DNA of 64,000 bases from Streptomyces carpinensis. Lineage in GTDB: Bacteria > Actinomycetota > Actinomycetes > Streptomycetales > Streptomycetaceae. Below, one piece after another: positions 42,577-51,854 of this stretch. The notes under the pieces were generated by a model. The model saw only the letters and a program-made list of their open reading frames with translations. It had not been told where the DNA came from and ran no database searches. A program made the position numbers and the translations under genes. The DNA is taken from positions 28,323-92,322 of the forward strand of contig NZ_MUBM01000086.1 of NCBI RefSeq assembly GCF_002154505.1, in the 5' to 3' direction. Numbering within the stretch: position 1 is the stretch's first letter; the number at the start of each line of letters is the position of its first letter.

Positions 42577-43965
42577 GTGGCCACCAAGGAGAACCCCCTG
42601 CTGCGCTTCGACCAACGCACCGGTCCCGACCTCGGTGCACACACACCCGTCTACCCGTCCGCCCCCGTGCCGCGCTGGTACACCGACGCCAAGTTCGGCA
42701 TCTTCATTCACTGGGGCATCTACTCGGTGCCCGCCTGGGGCACCCCTCGCGACCCCGAGGTCCACATCCCGGTCGAGCTGGAGTTCGTCCACCATCCGTA
42801 TGCCGAGTGGTACGCCAACACCGTGCGCATCGCCGGATCGCCCACCCGCCGATTCCACGAGGAGAGGTACGGCGTGGGCACCTCGTACGAGGACCTGGCC
42901 GACCTCTGGACGGCCGAACGCTTCGATGCCGATGCGTGGATGTCCCTGTTCGCCGAATGCGGCGCACGCTACGTCGTGCCCACGGCCAAGCACCACGACG
43001 GCTTCTGCCTCTGGGACTCGGGCACCACCCCGTTCACCGCAGCACGCCGCGGGCCGCGCCGTGACCTGCTGGCCGAGCTGAGCGGCGCCGCACGCCGCCA
43101 CGATCTGCGGCTGGGACTGTACTTCTCCGGCGCCCTCGACTGGCACGTCAGCGCGTTCCGGCCGATCCGCTCGCTGACGGACCTGTTCGAACTGCGCCGC
43201 AGCGACAGGGCCTTCGCCGACTACGCACACGCGCAGCTCGTGGAACTGGTCGAGCGGTTCCGGCCCGACTACCTGTGGAACGACATCGACTGGCCGGACG
43301 GCGGAAAGGGCAGCGGCGACCGCGACCTGGCCGCGCTGTTCGCCCGCTATCTGAAGCAGGTGCCCGACGGCCTGCTCAACGACCGCTGGGGTGTGCCGTA
43401 CCACGGCGTGCGCACACGCGAGTACCTGACCGAGCAAGAGCCGTCCGAGCGGGTGTGGGAGGCATGCCGGGGACTCGGGCAGTCCTTCGGCCACAATGTG
43501 GTCGAGGACGACCGGCATCTCATCGGCGGTGCCGAGCTGGTCCATATGCTCGTCGACACCGTGGCCAAGAACGGCAATCTGCTGCTCAACGTGGGCCCGC
43601 GGGCCGACGGCTCGCTGCCCGAGAGCCAGGTGTCGCGGCTGCGCCGGCTGGGGGAGTGGCTGCGGGTCAACGGCGAAGCGGTCTACGGGACCCGGCCATG
43701 GCGCCGCCACACCGACGTGGCCGGTCATCCCGTCCGCTACACCACGCGCGAGGGGACCCTGTTCGTGGCGGACCTGGCACCGGGCGAGGGGCGGCTGACG
43801 CCGGCCCGAGATGTCGCCGAGCTCGCCGCCGGCCGCCCCGTGAGCTGGCTCACCGCGACCGGCCGTCGGGCAGCGGCGACGGACCCGGACGGCACGGTGG
43901 TCGTGCCGGACGAGCTGCGAGGGGCGCCCGCGGCGGTGCTCGCGATCGAAGGCGGCGCCGCATGA
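42577..43965 (+). CDS. Cytoplasmic GH29 alpha-L-fucosidase (first copy)
   Basis: A 462-residue GH29 hydrolase. The family start is WYTDAKFGIFIHWGIYSVP; the substrate-binding KHHDGFCLWDS is present, and the catalytic nucleophile is D236 in YLWNDIDWPD. The C-terminal LLLNVGPRADGSLPE is also conserved. Unlike eukaryotic and many bacterial GH29 enzymes it has no signal peptide, so it should work in the cytoplasm on imported fucosylated oligosaccharides. GTG 42577 is the only start near the first conserved residues. It is in one operon with the CUT1 ABC genes. Retaining mechanism expected. Confidence 0.92.
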   Translation: MATKENPLLRFDQRTGPDLGAHTPVYPSAPVPRWYTDAKFGIFIHWGIYSVPAWGTPRDPEVHIPVELEFVHHPYAEWYANTVRIAGSPTRRFHEERYGVGTSYEDLADLWTAERFDADAWMSLFAECGARYVVPTAKHHDGFCLWDSGTTPFTAARRGPRRDLLAELSGAARRHDLRLGLYFSGALDWHVSAFRPIRSLTDLFELRRSDRAFADYAHAQLVELVERFRPDYLWNDIDWPDGGKGSGDRDLAALFARYLKQVPDGLLNDRWGVPYHGVRTREYLTEQEPSERVWEACRGLGQSFGHNVVEDDRHLIGGAELVHMLVDTVAKNGNLLLNVGPRADGSLPESQVSRLRRLGEWLRVNGEAVYGTRPWRRHTDVAGHPVRYTTREGTLFVADLAPGEGRLTPARDVAELAAGRPVSWLTATGRRAAATDPDGTVVVPDELRGAPAAVLAIEGGAA

Positions 43966-44164
43966 CGGAGCGGCACCGGGCAGCCGGGCCGGTCGTCGTG
44001 CGATGCTCGCGCAGACACGCGGCGACGCGCCCCGGGCACGGCTGGGACGAGCACGACACCCCCGACACCGAGCACCTGAGCGGTCGAGCCTCCCCCACGA
44101 GCCCTGGGCCACTCCTCCACCCGAGGAGCGGCGGTTCCCTGACACAATTGACGGAGCTGTCACA

Positions 44165-45451
44165 ATGACGTCGCAACGCTGGTTCACCGAGGCCAAACTC
44201 GGAATCTTCATCCACTGGGGCATCTACAGCGTCGACGGCGTCGCCGAGTCCTGGTCGTTCTTCGACGGCCGGATTCCGTACGACGACTACATGGCGCAAC
44301 TCGACCGATTCAGCGCCGCCCGCTTCGACCCGGACACATGGGCTGACCTCTTCGTCCGCGCGGGCGCCCGTTACGCCGTGCTCACCGCCAAGCACCACGA
44401 CGGAGTCGCACTGTGGGACACCGGTGCGAACGACGTGTCGGTCGTCAAACGCACTCCCGCCGGGCGTGACCTGGTCGCCGAGTACGTCGCGGCGCTGCGC
44501 CGACGGGATGTGAAGGCCGGTCTCTACTACTCCCACCTGGACTGGTCCCACCCGGACTACGCCACAGTGCGCAGGCCCGACGAGGACCCGGCGGAACGCG
44601 GCAACCCGTACTCGATGCCCGCTCCCGGCGAGGAGGACCCGGCCCGATGGGGGAACTTCCTGGACTTCCACCGGACCCAGGTCCGCGAGCTCCTGGAACG
44701 CTTCCAGCCCGACCTTCTGTGGTTCGACGGCGAGTGGGAGCGAACCCCCGAACAGTGGGGCATGGACGCTCTGGCCGGGGAGATCCGTACGCGCTCCCCG
44801 CACACCGTCGTCAACGGCAGACTGACAGGCCACGGTGATTACGCGACGCCCGAACAGGGCGTGCCCATCGAGCCACCGGCCGGCCCATGGGAGCTGTGCC
44901 TGACCATCAACGACTCCTGGGGCTATCAACCCCAGGACACCCACCACAAGTCGCCGCGGCAGCTGGTCCGGATCTTCGCGGAGACCATCGGCGGTGGTGG
45001 CAATCTGCTCCTCGACGTGGGTCCACAGGCCGACGGCACCATCCTCCCGGAGCAGGTCGCGCGTCTGGAGGCCCTGGGGGAGTGGATCGGCCGGCACTCC
45101 GCCGCCGTGTACGGGACGGACCGAGGTATGCCGCACGGCCACTTCTACGGCCCCTCGACACTCTCCGCCGACCGCAGGACGCTGTATCTCTTCGTCTTCG
45201 ACCGCCCCAACGAATTCGTGGTCCTGCGCGGTGTGCGCAACGCGGTGACCTCGGTACGGGTGCTCGGCGCGGACACGGAGGCGCCGCACGAGCGCGTCGG
45301 CGGCCTCGGCGAGGTACCCGGATGGGAGTACATCCACCTCGCCGATGCCGACCTCGACCCGCTGTGCACCGTGCTTGCCCTCGAACTCGACGGCGAACTC
45401 GACCTCTATAGGACCCACGCGCGGGACCAGGCCGTGCCCGACGGGTCGTGA
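44165..45451 (+). CDS. Cytoplasmic GH29 alpha-L-fucosidase (second copy)
   Basis: A 428-residue GH29 hydrolase without a signal peptide. It begins directly at the conserved domain (RWFTEAKLGIFIHWGIYSV), with KHHDGVALWDTGANDVSVV for substrate contact, nucleophile D188 in LLWFDGEWERTPEQ and NLLLDVGPQADGTILPEQ near the end. ATG 44165 follows GGAG by 8 bases. It is about as similar to the first copy as any two GH29 subfamilies, so they likely cleave different linkages. It ends before a strong terminator that is shared with the convergent GH20 gene. Confidence 0.92.
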   Translation: MTSQRWFTEAKLGIFIHWGIYSVDGVAESWSFFDGRIPYDDYMAQLDRFSAARFDPDTWADLFVRAGARYAVLTAKHHDGVALWDTGANDVSVVKRTPAGRDLVAEYVAALRRRDVKAGLYYSHLDWSHPDYATVRRPDEDPAERGNPYSMPAPGEEDPARWGNFLDFHRTQVRELLERFQPDLLWFDGEWERTPEQWGMDALAGEIRTRSPHTVVNGRLTGHGDYATPEQGVPIEPPAGPWELCLTINDSWGYQPQDTHHKSPRQLVRIFAETIGGGGNLLLDVGPQADGTILPEQVARLEALGEWIGRHSAAVYGTDRGMPHGHFYGPSTLSADRRTLYLFVFDRPNEFVVLRGVRNAVTSVRVLGADTEAPHERVGGLGEVPGWEYIHLADADLDPLCTVLALELDGELDLYRTHARDQAVPDGS

Positions 45452-45565
45452 GTCGCGTGGACATCACTCCCGGCACGGCCTTCTGACGGTGTTCACCCTC
45501 CGCACGGCCTGACCGGGCCACCGGCAGCGGCCGGAGCCGCCCACCTCGCACACGGTCGCTCCGCC

Positions 45566-45607
45566 CGTGCCCGGGGTTCCCCACGATCGTGGGGAACCCC
45601 GGGCACG
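45566..45607. terminator. Perfect 42-bp palindromic terminator
   Basis: CGTGCCCGGGGTTCCCCACGA (45566-45586) and its exact complement up to 45607. It lies between the convergent fucosidase and GH20 genes (the GH20 stop is at 45610) and would form a 21-bp stem, stopping both transcripts. Confidence 0.85.
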
Positions 45608-45609
45608 TG

Positions 45610-47793
45610 TCACTTCTGCGGAGGGTTCAACTCAAGCGTGTCGACCGGCTGTCGGAAGCCGGGTGCGTGGCCGAGCCTGCGCAGGTAGGGATCGAAGGCC
45701 GCGAAGTCGGCGACCGGATCGGGCGAGTTCCACACCGACTGGGCGTGCACCCGCAGCCTGGGCAGCAGCGTCTGGGTGAGGACGTACTCGGGGGCCCAGC
45801 CGTGCGGGTCGTCCCAGATCGGGAAGAACTGCCCGACGCTGTTGCTCCCGGCAGGCACGCTGTAGGGGGCGCCCCAGCCGCCGGAGTACACATACGGGCT
45901 GCCGTACGTGGTCCATTGGTCGGCGGGCCACGGCTGGTTGATGGTGTTGTTCTTGTTGTCGGCCGTGAGCGGCGGCCACAGGTCGTGGTACAGGTCGGAC
46001 GACGAACCGATCAGGGTGAAGCCCGCGTCCAGGTAGGCGCCGGCCGGAGGCGCGTCGTAGATCTGCGCCCAGTAGTCGATCGTGATGTCGCGGCTGAGCC
46101 GGACGGCTCCACCGGCCGGATCGCTGATCATGTCGTCCCACATCCAGGCTCCGCGGCCGTCCTTGGCGAGTTCGCCCGAGAGGTAGTTGAACAGCGCCTT
46201 GTAGCCGTCCTCGCCGGTGGCCTTCGGCCCGGCGAGTCCCCGGACCCAGGACAGCAGCCGTGGATTGTCCGCGTCGAAGAACTCGTCGCCGCCGAGGTGG
46301 ACGTACGGGGCGTCGAACGTCGCGCCGATCTCCCGGACCCACCGTGCCAGATGCTCACGCACATCGGCACGGGAGTAGTCGTAGCCCGTCTTCTCGGGCA
46401 GTGCGTACTCGGGATACACCTGCGTGTCGAGGCTGCTGTGTCCGGGTACGTCGATCTCGGGGACGATGGTGACGTGGTACCGGCGGGCGAACGCGACGAG
46501 GTCGGCGATCTGTGCCTTGCTCCACGAGCCGCCGGCCGGCAGCCGGTCGACCAGCTTCGGCGCCACCGCGCTCTCCACCCGCAGACCCTGATCGTCCTTC
46601 ACCCGCAGCTGCAGGTAGTTCATCTTGGTGTAGGCGAGGTCCTTGATCTGGTTCTTCAGCCAGCCGATCGAGTAGTAGCGCCGCCCGGAGTCGACCTGCA
46701 GCCCGCGAAACGTCTGGTCGGTCCAGTCCGTCACCACGCCGGCGGGCAGCCGACCCGCCGACCGGAGTGCCTGCAGGATGGTCTGAGCGCCGTAGAACGC
46801 GCCGGTGCCGGAACCACCGGTGACCACGACGGCGTTCTCGTCGATGTCCAGCCGGTAGGCCTGGGACGCCAGGGCTTGTGCCTTGACCGGGGCGGCGGAC
46901 AGGTCCACGGCGCCTGTGGTCAGCAGGATTCCCCGCGCCACGCGGGCGTGGTCGTCCACAGTTCGGACCGTGGCCGTCCGCACCAGCTTGGCGTCGACGA
47001 ACTCCTTGGCGATCCGTTCGGCGTCGTCACGCAGTGCGGCGGCCTGCCCGCGGCGCACGAAGATGCCGAGGTCGCCCTGCGGCCGCCAGGACTCTCCGTC
47101 GTGACGTGTGAAGGACTGCACCGCCGGGATGGTGACCGGGAACCCGTTCGCTCCCAACGCGCGGGTGTCGTCGGCGGGCGCGGGTGCCGGGTCGGCCGCC
47201 GGGCCGACCCTGCGCACCGCGAAGTCGTCGCAGTAGCCGGGGCCGGAGCCGCTGCCCAGCTCGTTCAGGAAGCAGAACGCGTTCAGCTCATGGGTGCGCG
47301 GCCCGGTGGTGATCGTGCGGGTCACCGTGGTCCAGGTCGGGCTGCTGACGTCGGCGTAGTTGGCGGCGCCGCGGTAGAACGCGGCGTTCTCGGCGTCGAA
47401 GACACCGACCCGCACCGACGCGTTCCCCTCGGTGCGGACCTTGGCGGTGAACGCGTAGACGGTGTTGGGCTGCACCTGCCGGACCGGCTTGTTGACCATC
47501 CCGCGCGAGACCCCCGTGCCGCGCACCGGAAGATTGCCGCCGCGCGGGTACCGGCTGTCCCCGTCGTAACCGAGCCCCACCTGCGCCGCGTGGCCCGATC
47601 CGGACGCGCCCGGGGCGACGAGGGAGGCGTGGTAGTACTCACCGCCGTCGAATGTCCCGGATTCGAACCCCGGGTCGGTCATCACCGGGTCGCCGTCGTC
47701 GGCGCTCGCAGGGGAGCCGCCCAGCGCCGTCAGTGTGGTGGCGCACAGGGTCAGTGCCGCAACGGTCGCCAGCATGCGCCGTGACACGGTCAC
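45610..47793 (-). CDS. Secreted GH20 beta-N-acetylhexosaminidase with N-terminal CBM-like domain
   Basis: A 727-residue secreted enzyme counting from GTG 47793. Signal peptide about residues 1-32 (RRMLATVAALTLCATTLTAL then ASA-DD); a carbohydrate-binding-like beta domain about 33-185 (VMTDPGFESGTFDGGEYYHA); GH20b domain; and the catalytic GH20 TIM barrel about 330-690. The catalytic acid pair is D503-E504 in VHLGGDEFFD, with RGLQVDSGRRYYSIGWLKNQ earlier. An ATG at 47859, overlapping the GH92 stop by 4 bases, is an alternative start with translational coupling; it would add 22 residues before the signal. It removes terminal beta-GlcNAc or GalNAc. Confidence 0.93.
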   Translation of the reverse strand: MTVSRRMLATVAALTLCATTLTALGGSPASADDGDPVMTDPGFESGTFDGGEYYHASLVAPGASGSGHAAQVGLGYDGDSRYPRGGNLPVRGTGVSRGMVNKPVRQVQPNTVYAFTAKVRTEGNASVRVGVFDAENAAFYRGAANYADVSSPTWTTVTRTITTGPRTHELNAFCFLNELGSGSGPGYCDDFAVRRVGPAADPAPAPADDTRALGANGFPVTIPAVQSFTRHDGESWRPQGDLGIFVRRGQAAALRDDAERIAKEFVDAKLVRTATVRTVDDHARVARGILLTTGAVDLSAAPVKAQALASQAYRLDIDENAVVVTGGSGTGAFYGAQTILQALRSAGRLPAGVVTDWTDQTFRGLQVDSGRRYYSIGWLKNQIKDLAYTKMNYLQLRVKDDQGLRVESAVAPKLVDRLPAGGSWSKAQIADLVAFARRYHVTIVPEIDVPGHSSLDTQVYPEYALPEKTGYDYSRADVREHLARWVREIGATFDAPYVHLGGDEFFDADNPRLLSWVRGLAGPKATGEDGYKALFNYLSGELAKDGRGAWMWDDMISDPAGGAVRLSRDITIDYWAQIYDAPPAGAYLDAGFTLIGSSSDLYHDLWPPLTADNKNNTINQPWPADQWTTYGSPYVYSGGWGAPYSVPAGSNSVGQFFPIWDDPHGWAPEYVLTQTLLPRLRVHAQSVWNSPDPVADFAAFDPYLRRLGHAPGFRQPVDTLELNPPQK

Positions 47794-47855
47794 GAGGTTC
47801 CCTTTCTCTTCGACTTCAGGCTTCGCTGTGATCCGGGCAGTGCGTGCCGATGCGG

Positions 47856-50800
47856 TCATCGCGGGTTCACCTCGACCTCGGCGAGCGACAGGGGCGCGGT
47901 GGTGGCGAGCTGGATACGCACGTACCGTCCGGTGGCGTCGAGCGGGACGATCGTGGGAGTGGCCGCGGTGTCCGCACGGCGGACGGCGGTCACACCCGGC
48001 TGTGCCAGTGTCGCGGCGAGCGAGTCACTGGTGAACGGGGCGTCGGAGACGAGCACGTAGTAATCGGTCAGGCGCTCCGAGCAGCAGTCGGTGCGGTTCC
48101 ACACCTTCACGTCGGAGATGGCCTTCGACGCTCCGAGGTCGACCTGCCACCAGGGCTCCGCCGAGCCGTCCTCGGCGGTGTGGGTGACCGAGCCGACGGT
48201 GAAGTTGCCGTCGGTGTTGCCGTCGACCGCCCGCGATGCCACACCGCCCCAGGCGGTGCTCTTCTGCGTGGCCGGCCTGCCGTAGGAGAGAGAGGTGACC
48301 TTCAGCGCGATGAACGTGCTGCCGAGCGACTCACCGGTGGACGCGTTGGTCATCTTGACTTCGACCGTGTGGGCGCCGGGCTTGGCGGAGCCGTCCGCGG
48401 CAACCGTCACCGGGGTTGCGGCCCGGCCGCCGGCGTCGACCGTCAGACTCCCGGAAGCCGGTGACACGGTGATGCCGTCTGAGGGAGCGGCGCTGAACGC
48501 CACCTTGGTCGGGGAAGCCGAGAGGTTGACCGCCCCCACGTTCGCCTGAAGGCTGCTGCCCGGTTCGAGCAGCGCCGGACTGGCGTCGGGCACCGAGGAG
48601 AACGGCCGGACACCGGCCTGCATCGTGCCGTGGCGCGGCGGCTGACTGCCGCTTCCGCGGCCCCAGTCGGTGCTCGCCGGGTCGGAGGTGAGGGCGAACC
48701 GGATCGTGCCCGCGCGCAGCAGATCACTGTGCGAGATCCACGACTTGGACCAGGCCTGGTCGCCAACGTGCACCGACGAAACGTATTGCAGCTTCGACCG
48801 GTCCGCCCCCGGTGCGACGATGTCGACAGGGCGGCCGCCGTCCGGTTGGATCCGGACCCGGTCGAACATCGGCGCGGTGAGCACGTACTCGCCGGAGCCG
48901 GGCATCACCTCGTAGACGCCGATCATGGACCAGATCAGCCAGGACGATATGGTGCCGAGGTCGTCGTTGCCGGGCATGCCGTAGGCGTCGTCGGTGAACA
49001 GCGGCTGCGCCGCACGCAGCACCGCGGAGGTCTTCCACGGCTGGTCGGTCCACGCGTACATCCAGGGCGTGTGCAGATCGGGCTCGTTGTTCGGGTTGAA
49101 GGCGAAGTTGTTGTGGTAGTCGTACGCCCCGACCACCCACGACTTCTTGGCCACTCCCGTGTGGTCGCGGAGAAGTTCCGGCATGTCGAAGAAGGTGTCG
49201 AGTCGCTGTTCGGCCTTGGCCTTGCCGCCCATCAGCGCGAAAAGCCCCGGGGCGTCCTGCTGCGCGAGCCACTGGTACTGCCATGGGGTGCCTTCGTGGA
49301 AGCCGGTGCTCTGTGTCGGGTCAGCGCTGCCGACCCAGGTTCCCTCCGGGGTGCGGGCCCGTGGGAACCCGTCGAACCCCTTGGAACTCACCCCGAGATC
49401 CCACTCGTTGCCGAAGTTCTCGCACCGTGCCCGCAGCGTTTCGGCCTTTGCGCGCTCACCGAGGCCCTGGGCCATGTCGGCCAGACCGCAGTCGGCCAGC
49501 GCGTACTCCAGCGTCGCCGAGCCCGCCTGACGGGAGTCGCCCCAGGTGTAGCCGCCCTTGTCCTGGTAGCCGATCCATCCGTTCCGCACATAGGTCGGAT
49601 TGCCGTCGCGGCCCCGGAAGACGGACTGGTCGGCCGGCACCTCGGTGACGTTCTTCCACAGTGCGTCGAACAGGGACCGTGCGGTGGGCTTGTCGAGCAG
49701 CCCGCGGGCGTACAGGGAGGTGATGAACGGCGTAGGGCCCTCCCCACTCATCACGTTGGTCTCGCTCGGACCGAGCGCCCAGCGCGGAAGCCAGCCGCCG
49801 TCCTGGTAGACACGCAGGAGCGACTTCGCGATGTCGGTGGCGCGTCGCGGTTCGAGCAGCGCGACGAGCTGGTTCTGCGCGCGGTAGGTGTCCCAGAGCG
49901 AGAACATCTGGTAGTACGGCCGGTCGCTGCGGTGAACCTGCTTGTCGAAGCCCATGTACCGGCCGTCGACGTCGGAGCCGACCGACGGGTGGAGCGTCGC
50001 ACGGTAGAGGGCGGAGTAGAACGTGCGCCGGTCGACGTCGCTGCCGCCGGACACCTGCAGCCGCCCGAGCTGGCGCGCCCAGGTCCGGTGCGCGGCGGCC
50101 CGCACGGAGTCGAAGGTCTGGTCCGCACTCTCGGTCCCTCGGTTCAGCCGGGCGCCGTTCACCGAGGTGTAGGAGACGCCGACGGTCGCGCCGACCTGGC
50201 CGCCGCCGCTGAACCCGACCATCGCGCCGCCGTCGGCCCGGGAGCCGTCCGAGGACGTACCGCTGATGTCCGCCGACCGGCGGTCCGAGGTGACGTCGCC
50301 GCCGTCCGCCCAGGTGCCGAACTTGTCGAACGGCCGGTCGAACTTGGCGCTGAAGAAGACCTTGTACCGTTCCTTGCCCGTCTCCCAGCAGAAGTTGCCG
50401 CCGGTGATCCAGCCCTCGACGGTGTTGTCGCCGACGACGTCCACATGGCCGGCGTAGGTGTAGCCGTTGCTCGAGCCGACGTTCACCACGACCGTGCGCT
50501 GCGAGGCGTTCGCCGGGAAGGTGTAGCGGTGCCAGCCGGTCCGCTCGGTCGCCGTCAGCTCGGCGGTCACCCCGCTGTCCAGGCCGACCTTGTAATACCC
50601 GGGCTCGGCGTGCTCGTCGGCGTGGCGGAAACCGGCCGCCTGCTGGTCCGGTTGTGTCCCGGGGAATCCACCGGGCACCGGCATCAGCCGGAAGTTGCCC
50701 GCGGTCTGGCAGCCGACGCCGGACAGGTGCGTCTGGCTGAATCCCAGGATCTTCGAGTCGGCGTAGTCGTACGAGGCGTACGAGTTGAGCCGGGTGTCCG

Positions 50801-51026
50801 GGCTGTTCTGTACCATCCCGAAGGGAAGCGCCGCCCCTGGGAACGTCGTACCCGACCCGTTGTTCCCGATCGAGGTGTTCACATACGCCGTCGGATCCTC
50901 GGGGAAAAGTGGTCCTACCTTTGTTGACGCGACCGCGGTCGTTGTCAGTGTGCTGCTGATCAAGACAGCCGCAGATGCCATGGTAGACAGGATGCGGACC
51001 AGACGGGCTGGTCTCGGCAATCGCAT
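47856..51026 (-). CDS. Secreted GH92 alpha-mannosidase with NEW3-like and F-lectin-like modules
   Basis: A 1056-residue secreted GH92 hydrolase, a calcium-dependent inverting exo-alpha-mannosidase family acting on N-glycan mannose. Signal peptide about residues 1-33; GH92 domain about 42-760, including FPGAALPFGMVQNSPDT, SGVGCQTAGNFRLMP and GNDDLGTISSWLIWSMIGVY with the catalytic acid region. Residues about 800-905 are a NEW3-like beta domain and the last 145 are an F5/8C-like module with WWQVDLGAS and WNRTDCCSER. It is the first gene of an operon with GH20 (4-base overlap). Promoter at 51065-51093. ATG 51026 follows AGGGGGG closely. Confidence 0.93.
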   Translation of the reverse strand: MRLPRPARLVRILSTMASAAVLISSTLTTTAVASTKVGPLFPEDPTAYVNTSIGNNGSGTTFPGAALPFGMVQNSPDTRLNSYASYDYADSKILGFSQTHLSGVGCQTAGNFRLMPVPGGFPGTQPDQQAAGFRHADEHAEPGYYKVGLDSGVTAELTATERTGWHRYTFPANASQRTVVVNVGSSNGYTYAGHVDVVGDNTVEGWITGGNFCWETGKERYKVFFSAKFDRPFDKFGTWADGGDVTSDRRSADISGTSSDGSRADGGAMVGFSGGGQVGATVGVSYTSVNGARLNRGTESADQTFDSVRAAAHRTWARQLGRLQVSGGSDVDRRTFYSALYRATLHPSVGSDVDGRYMGFDKQVHRSDRPYYQMFSLWDTYRAQNQLVALLEPRRATDIAKSLLRVYQDGGWLPRWALGPSETNVMSGEGPTPFITSLYARGLLDKPTARSLFDALWKNVTEVPADQSVFRGRDGNPTYVRNGWIGYQDKGGYTWGDSRQAGSATLEYALADCGLADMAQGLGERAKAETLRARCENFGNEWDLGVSSKGFDGFPRARTPEGTWVGSADPTQSTGFHEGTPWQYQWLAQQDAPGLFALMGGKAKAEQRLDTFFDMPELLRDHTGVAKKSWVVGAYDYHNNFAFNPNNEPDLHTPWMYAWTDQPWKTSAVLRAAQPLFTDDAYGMPGNDDLGTISSWLIWSMIGVYEVMPGSGEYVLTAPMFDRVRIQPDGGRPVDIVAPGADRSKLQYVSSVHVGDQAWSKSWISHSDLLRAGTIRFALTSDPASTDWGRGSGSQPPRHGTMQAGVRPFSSVPDASPALLEPGSSLQANVGAVNLSASPTKVAFSAAPSDGITVSPASGSLTVDAGGRAATPVTVAADGSAKPGAHTVEVKMTNASTGESLGSTFIALKVTSLSYGRPATQKSTAWGGVASRAVDGNTDGNFTVGSVTHTAEDGSAEPWWQVDLGASKAISDVKVWNRTDCCSERLTDYYVLVSDAPFTSDSLAATLAQPGVTAVRRADTAATPTIVPLDATGRYVRIQLATTAPLSLAEVEVNPR

Positions 51027-51059
51027 GGGCCCCCCCTAAGAGGTCGGATAACTGCTGGC

Positions 51060-51093
51060 GTGACATCGTTGTCACATTCGAATGCCCCGTCAA
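51060..51093 (-). promoter_or_regulatory. Promoter and operator candidate for GH92-GH20
   Basis: Read on the minus strand: TTGACG (51093-51088), 17 bases, AACGAT (51070-51065) as -35 and -10. The palindrome GTGACA-TCGT-TGTCAC (51060-51075) overlaps the -10, and CATTCGAATG (51075-51084) is a second palindrome inside the spacer. The promoter lies 39 bases from the GH92 start codon. Confidence 0.5.
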
Positions 51094-51654
51094 GGCCCCG
51101 CGTGTGGCGGATCATTGACGAGATGTGAGGGCGTCGCGAAGGAGCAGCCGACAGGCACCGGCCGGAGGCGTGCGACATCGCACGAGGAGGCCGCTTGGTG
51201 CCAAGATCGGTGACGGCATGTCGTCTGCCGGTTCTCCGCAGCTGAAGGGGCCGTGGAGTACCCGGGCGAACGATGCCGTCGGCGACCCCCGACAGAGCGG
51301 TGGAACGCCCCATCCGCTGCGTCTTGCTCCTCGGCCTACTGAGCGGCCGGTCCGAGGAGGCGATGATCCGGGCGGTGAGGTCCGGGTCGGGCATCCGCGG
51401 ATCGAAGGTTCTGCGCTTCCCGGTCGCCGCACCGCACCGCGTTGACCATGCCCGTCATGGTGAGCGGTCCGGTGTGCCGGTCACCGACCTCCAGCGCCCG
51501 CGGGGACGGTGACCGCCGCTCCCCACTCCCGCCCGTACGGCGGCATGTACCACGCCCGGCTCCGGCGGCGTCGCGTACCCGGCATCGGCCGGCCGGTGCG
51601 GCTGCGGGCGTTTCCAGCATGAGGCACCGCATGGGAATCGAGAGCAGGCTGGGA
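51094..51654. other. Gap without a supported gene
   Basis: About 560 bases beyond the GH92 promoter. Long frames exist on both strands but none contains a known domain. It marks the end of the glycan locus and the start of a debris zone. Confidence 0.4.
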
Positions 51655-51850
51655 GTGGAGGTGAGGCTGATGACGAGGATGCTCCCCTGGTGGTGGTCGA
51701 TGACGGCGGGGCAGTGGTGCAGTGGAGCCGCGAGGCGGAGGAGCTGCTGGGGCGCGCCGCAGCCGAGGTGCTGGGGCAACCGGTCGGCCGGGTGGTCAGC
51801 CGCACCGTGACAGCCGCCGCCCGCCGTGTGCTCTCCCGGCTCCGTGGGGA
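51655..51850 (+). pseudogene. PAS-domain fragment
   Basis: The plus-strand frame encodes the start of a PAS domain as found in Streptomyces PAS/SpoIIE phosphatases: APLVVVDDGGAVVQWSREAE, LLGRAAAEVLGQPVGRVV. After about 65 residues it loses similarity. No HATPase or phosphatase domain follows. Confidence 0.5.
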
Positions 51851-51854
51851 TCGT

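Noticed and set aside
41965..44223. 752-codon minus-strand frame opposite permease and fucosidase genes
   Set aside because: Shadow of GH29 and permease coding strands, no domain.
47655..47680. tRNA T-loop-like GGATTCGAACCC
   Set aside because: Lies inside the GH20 gene; no acceptor or anticodon stem can be folded around it.
45589..47784. 731-codon plus-strand frame opposite GH20
   Set aside because: Antisense to the GH20 enzyme, low-complexity Gly/Val/Arg composition.
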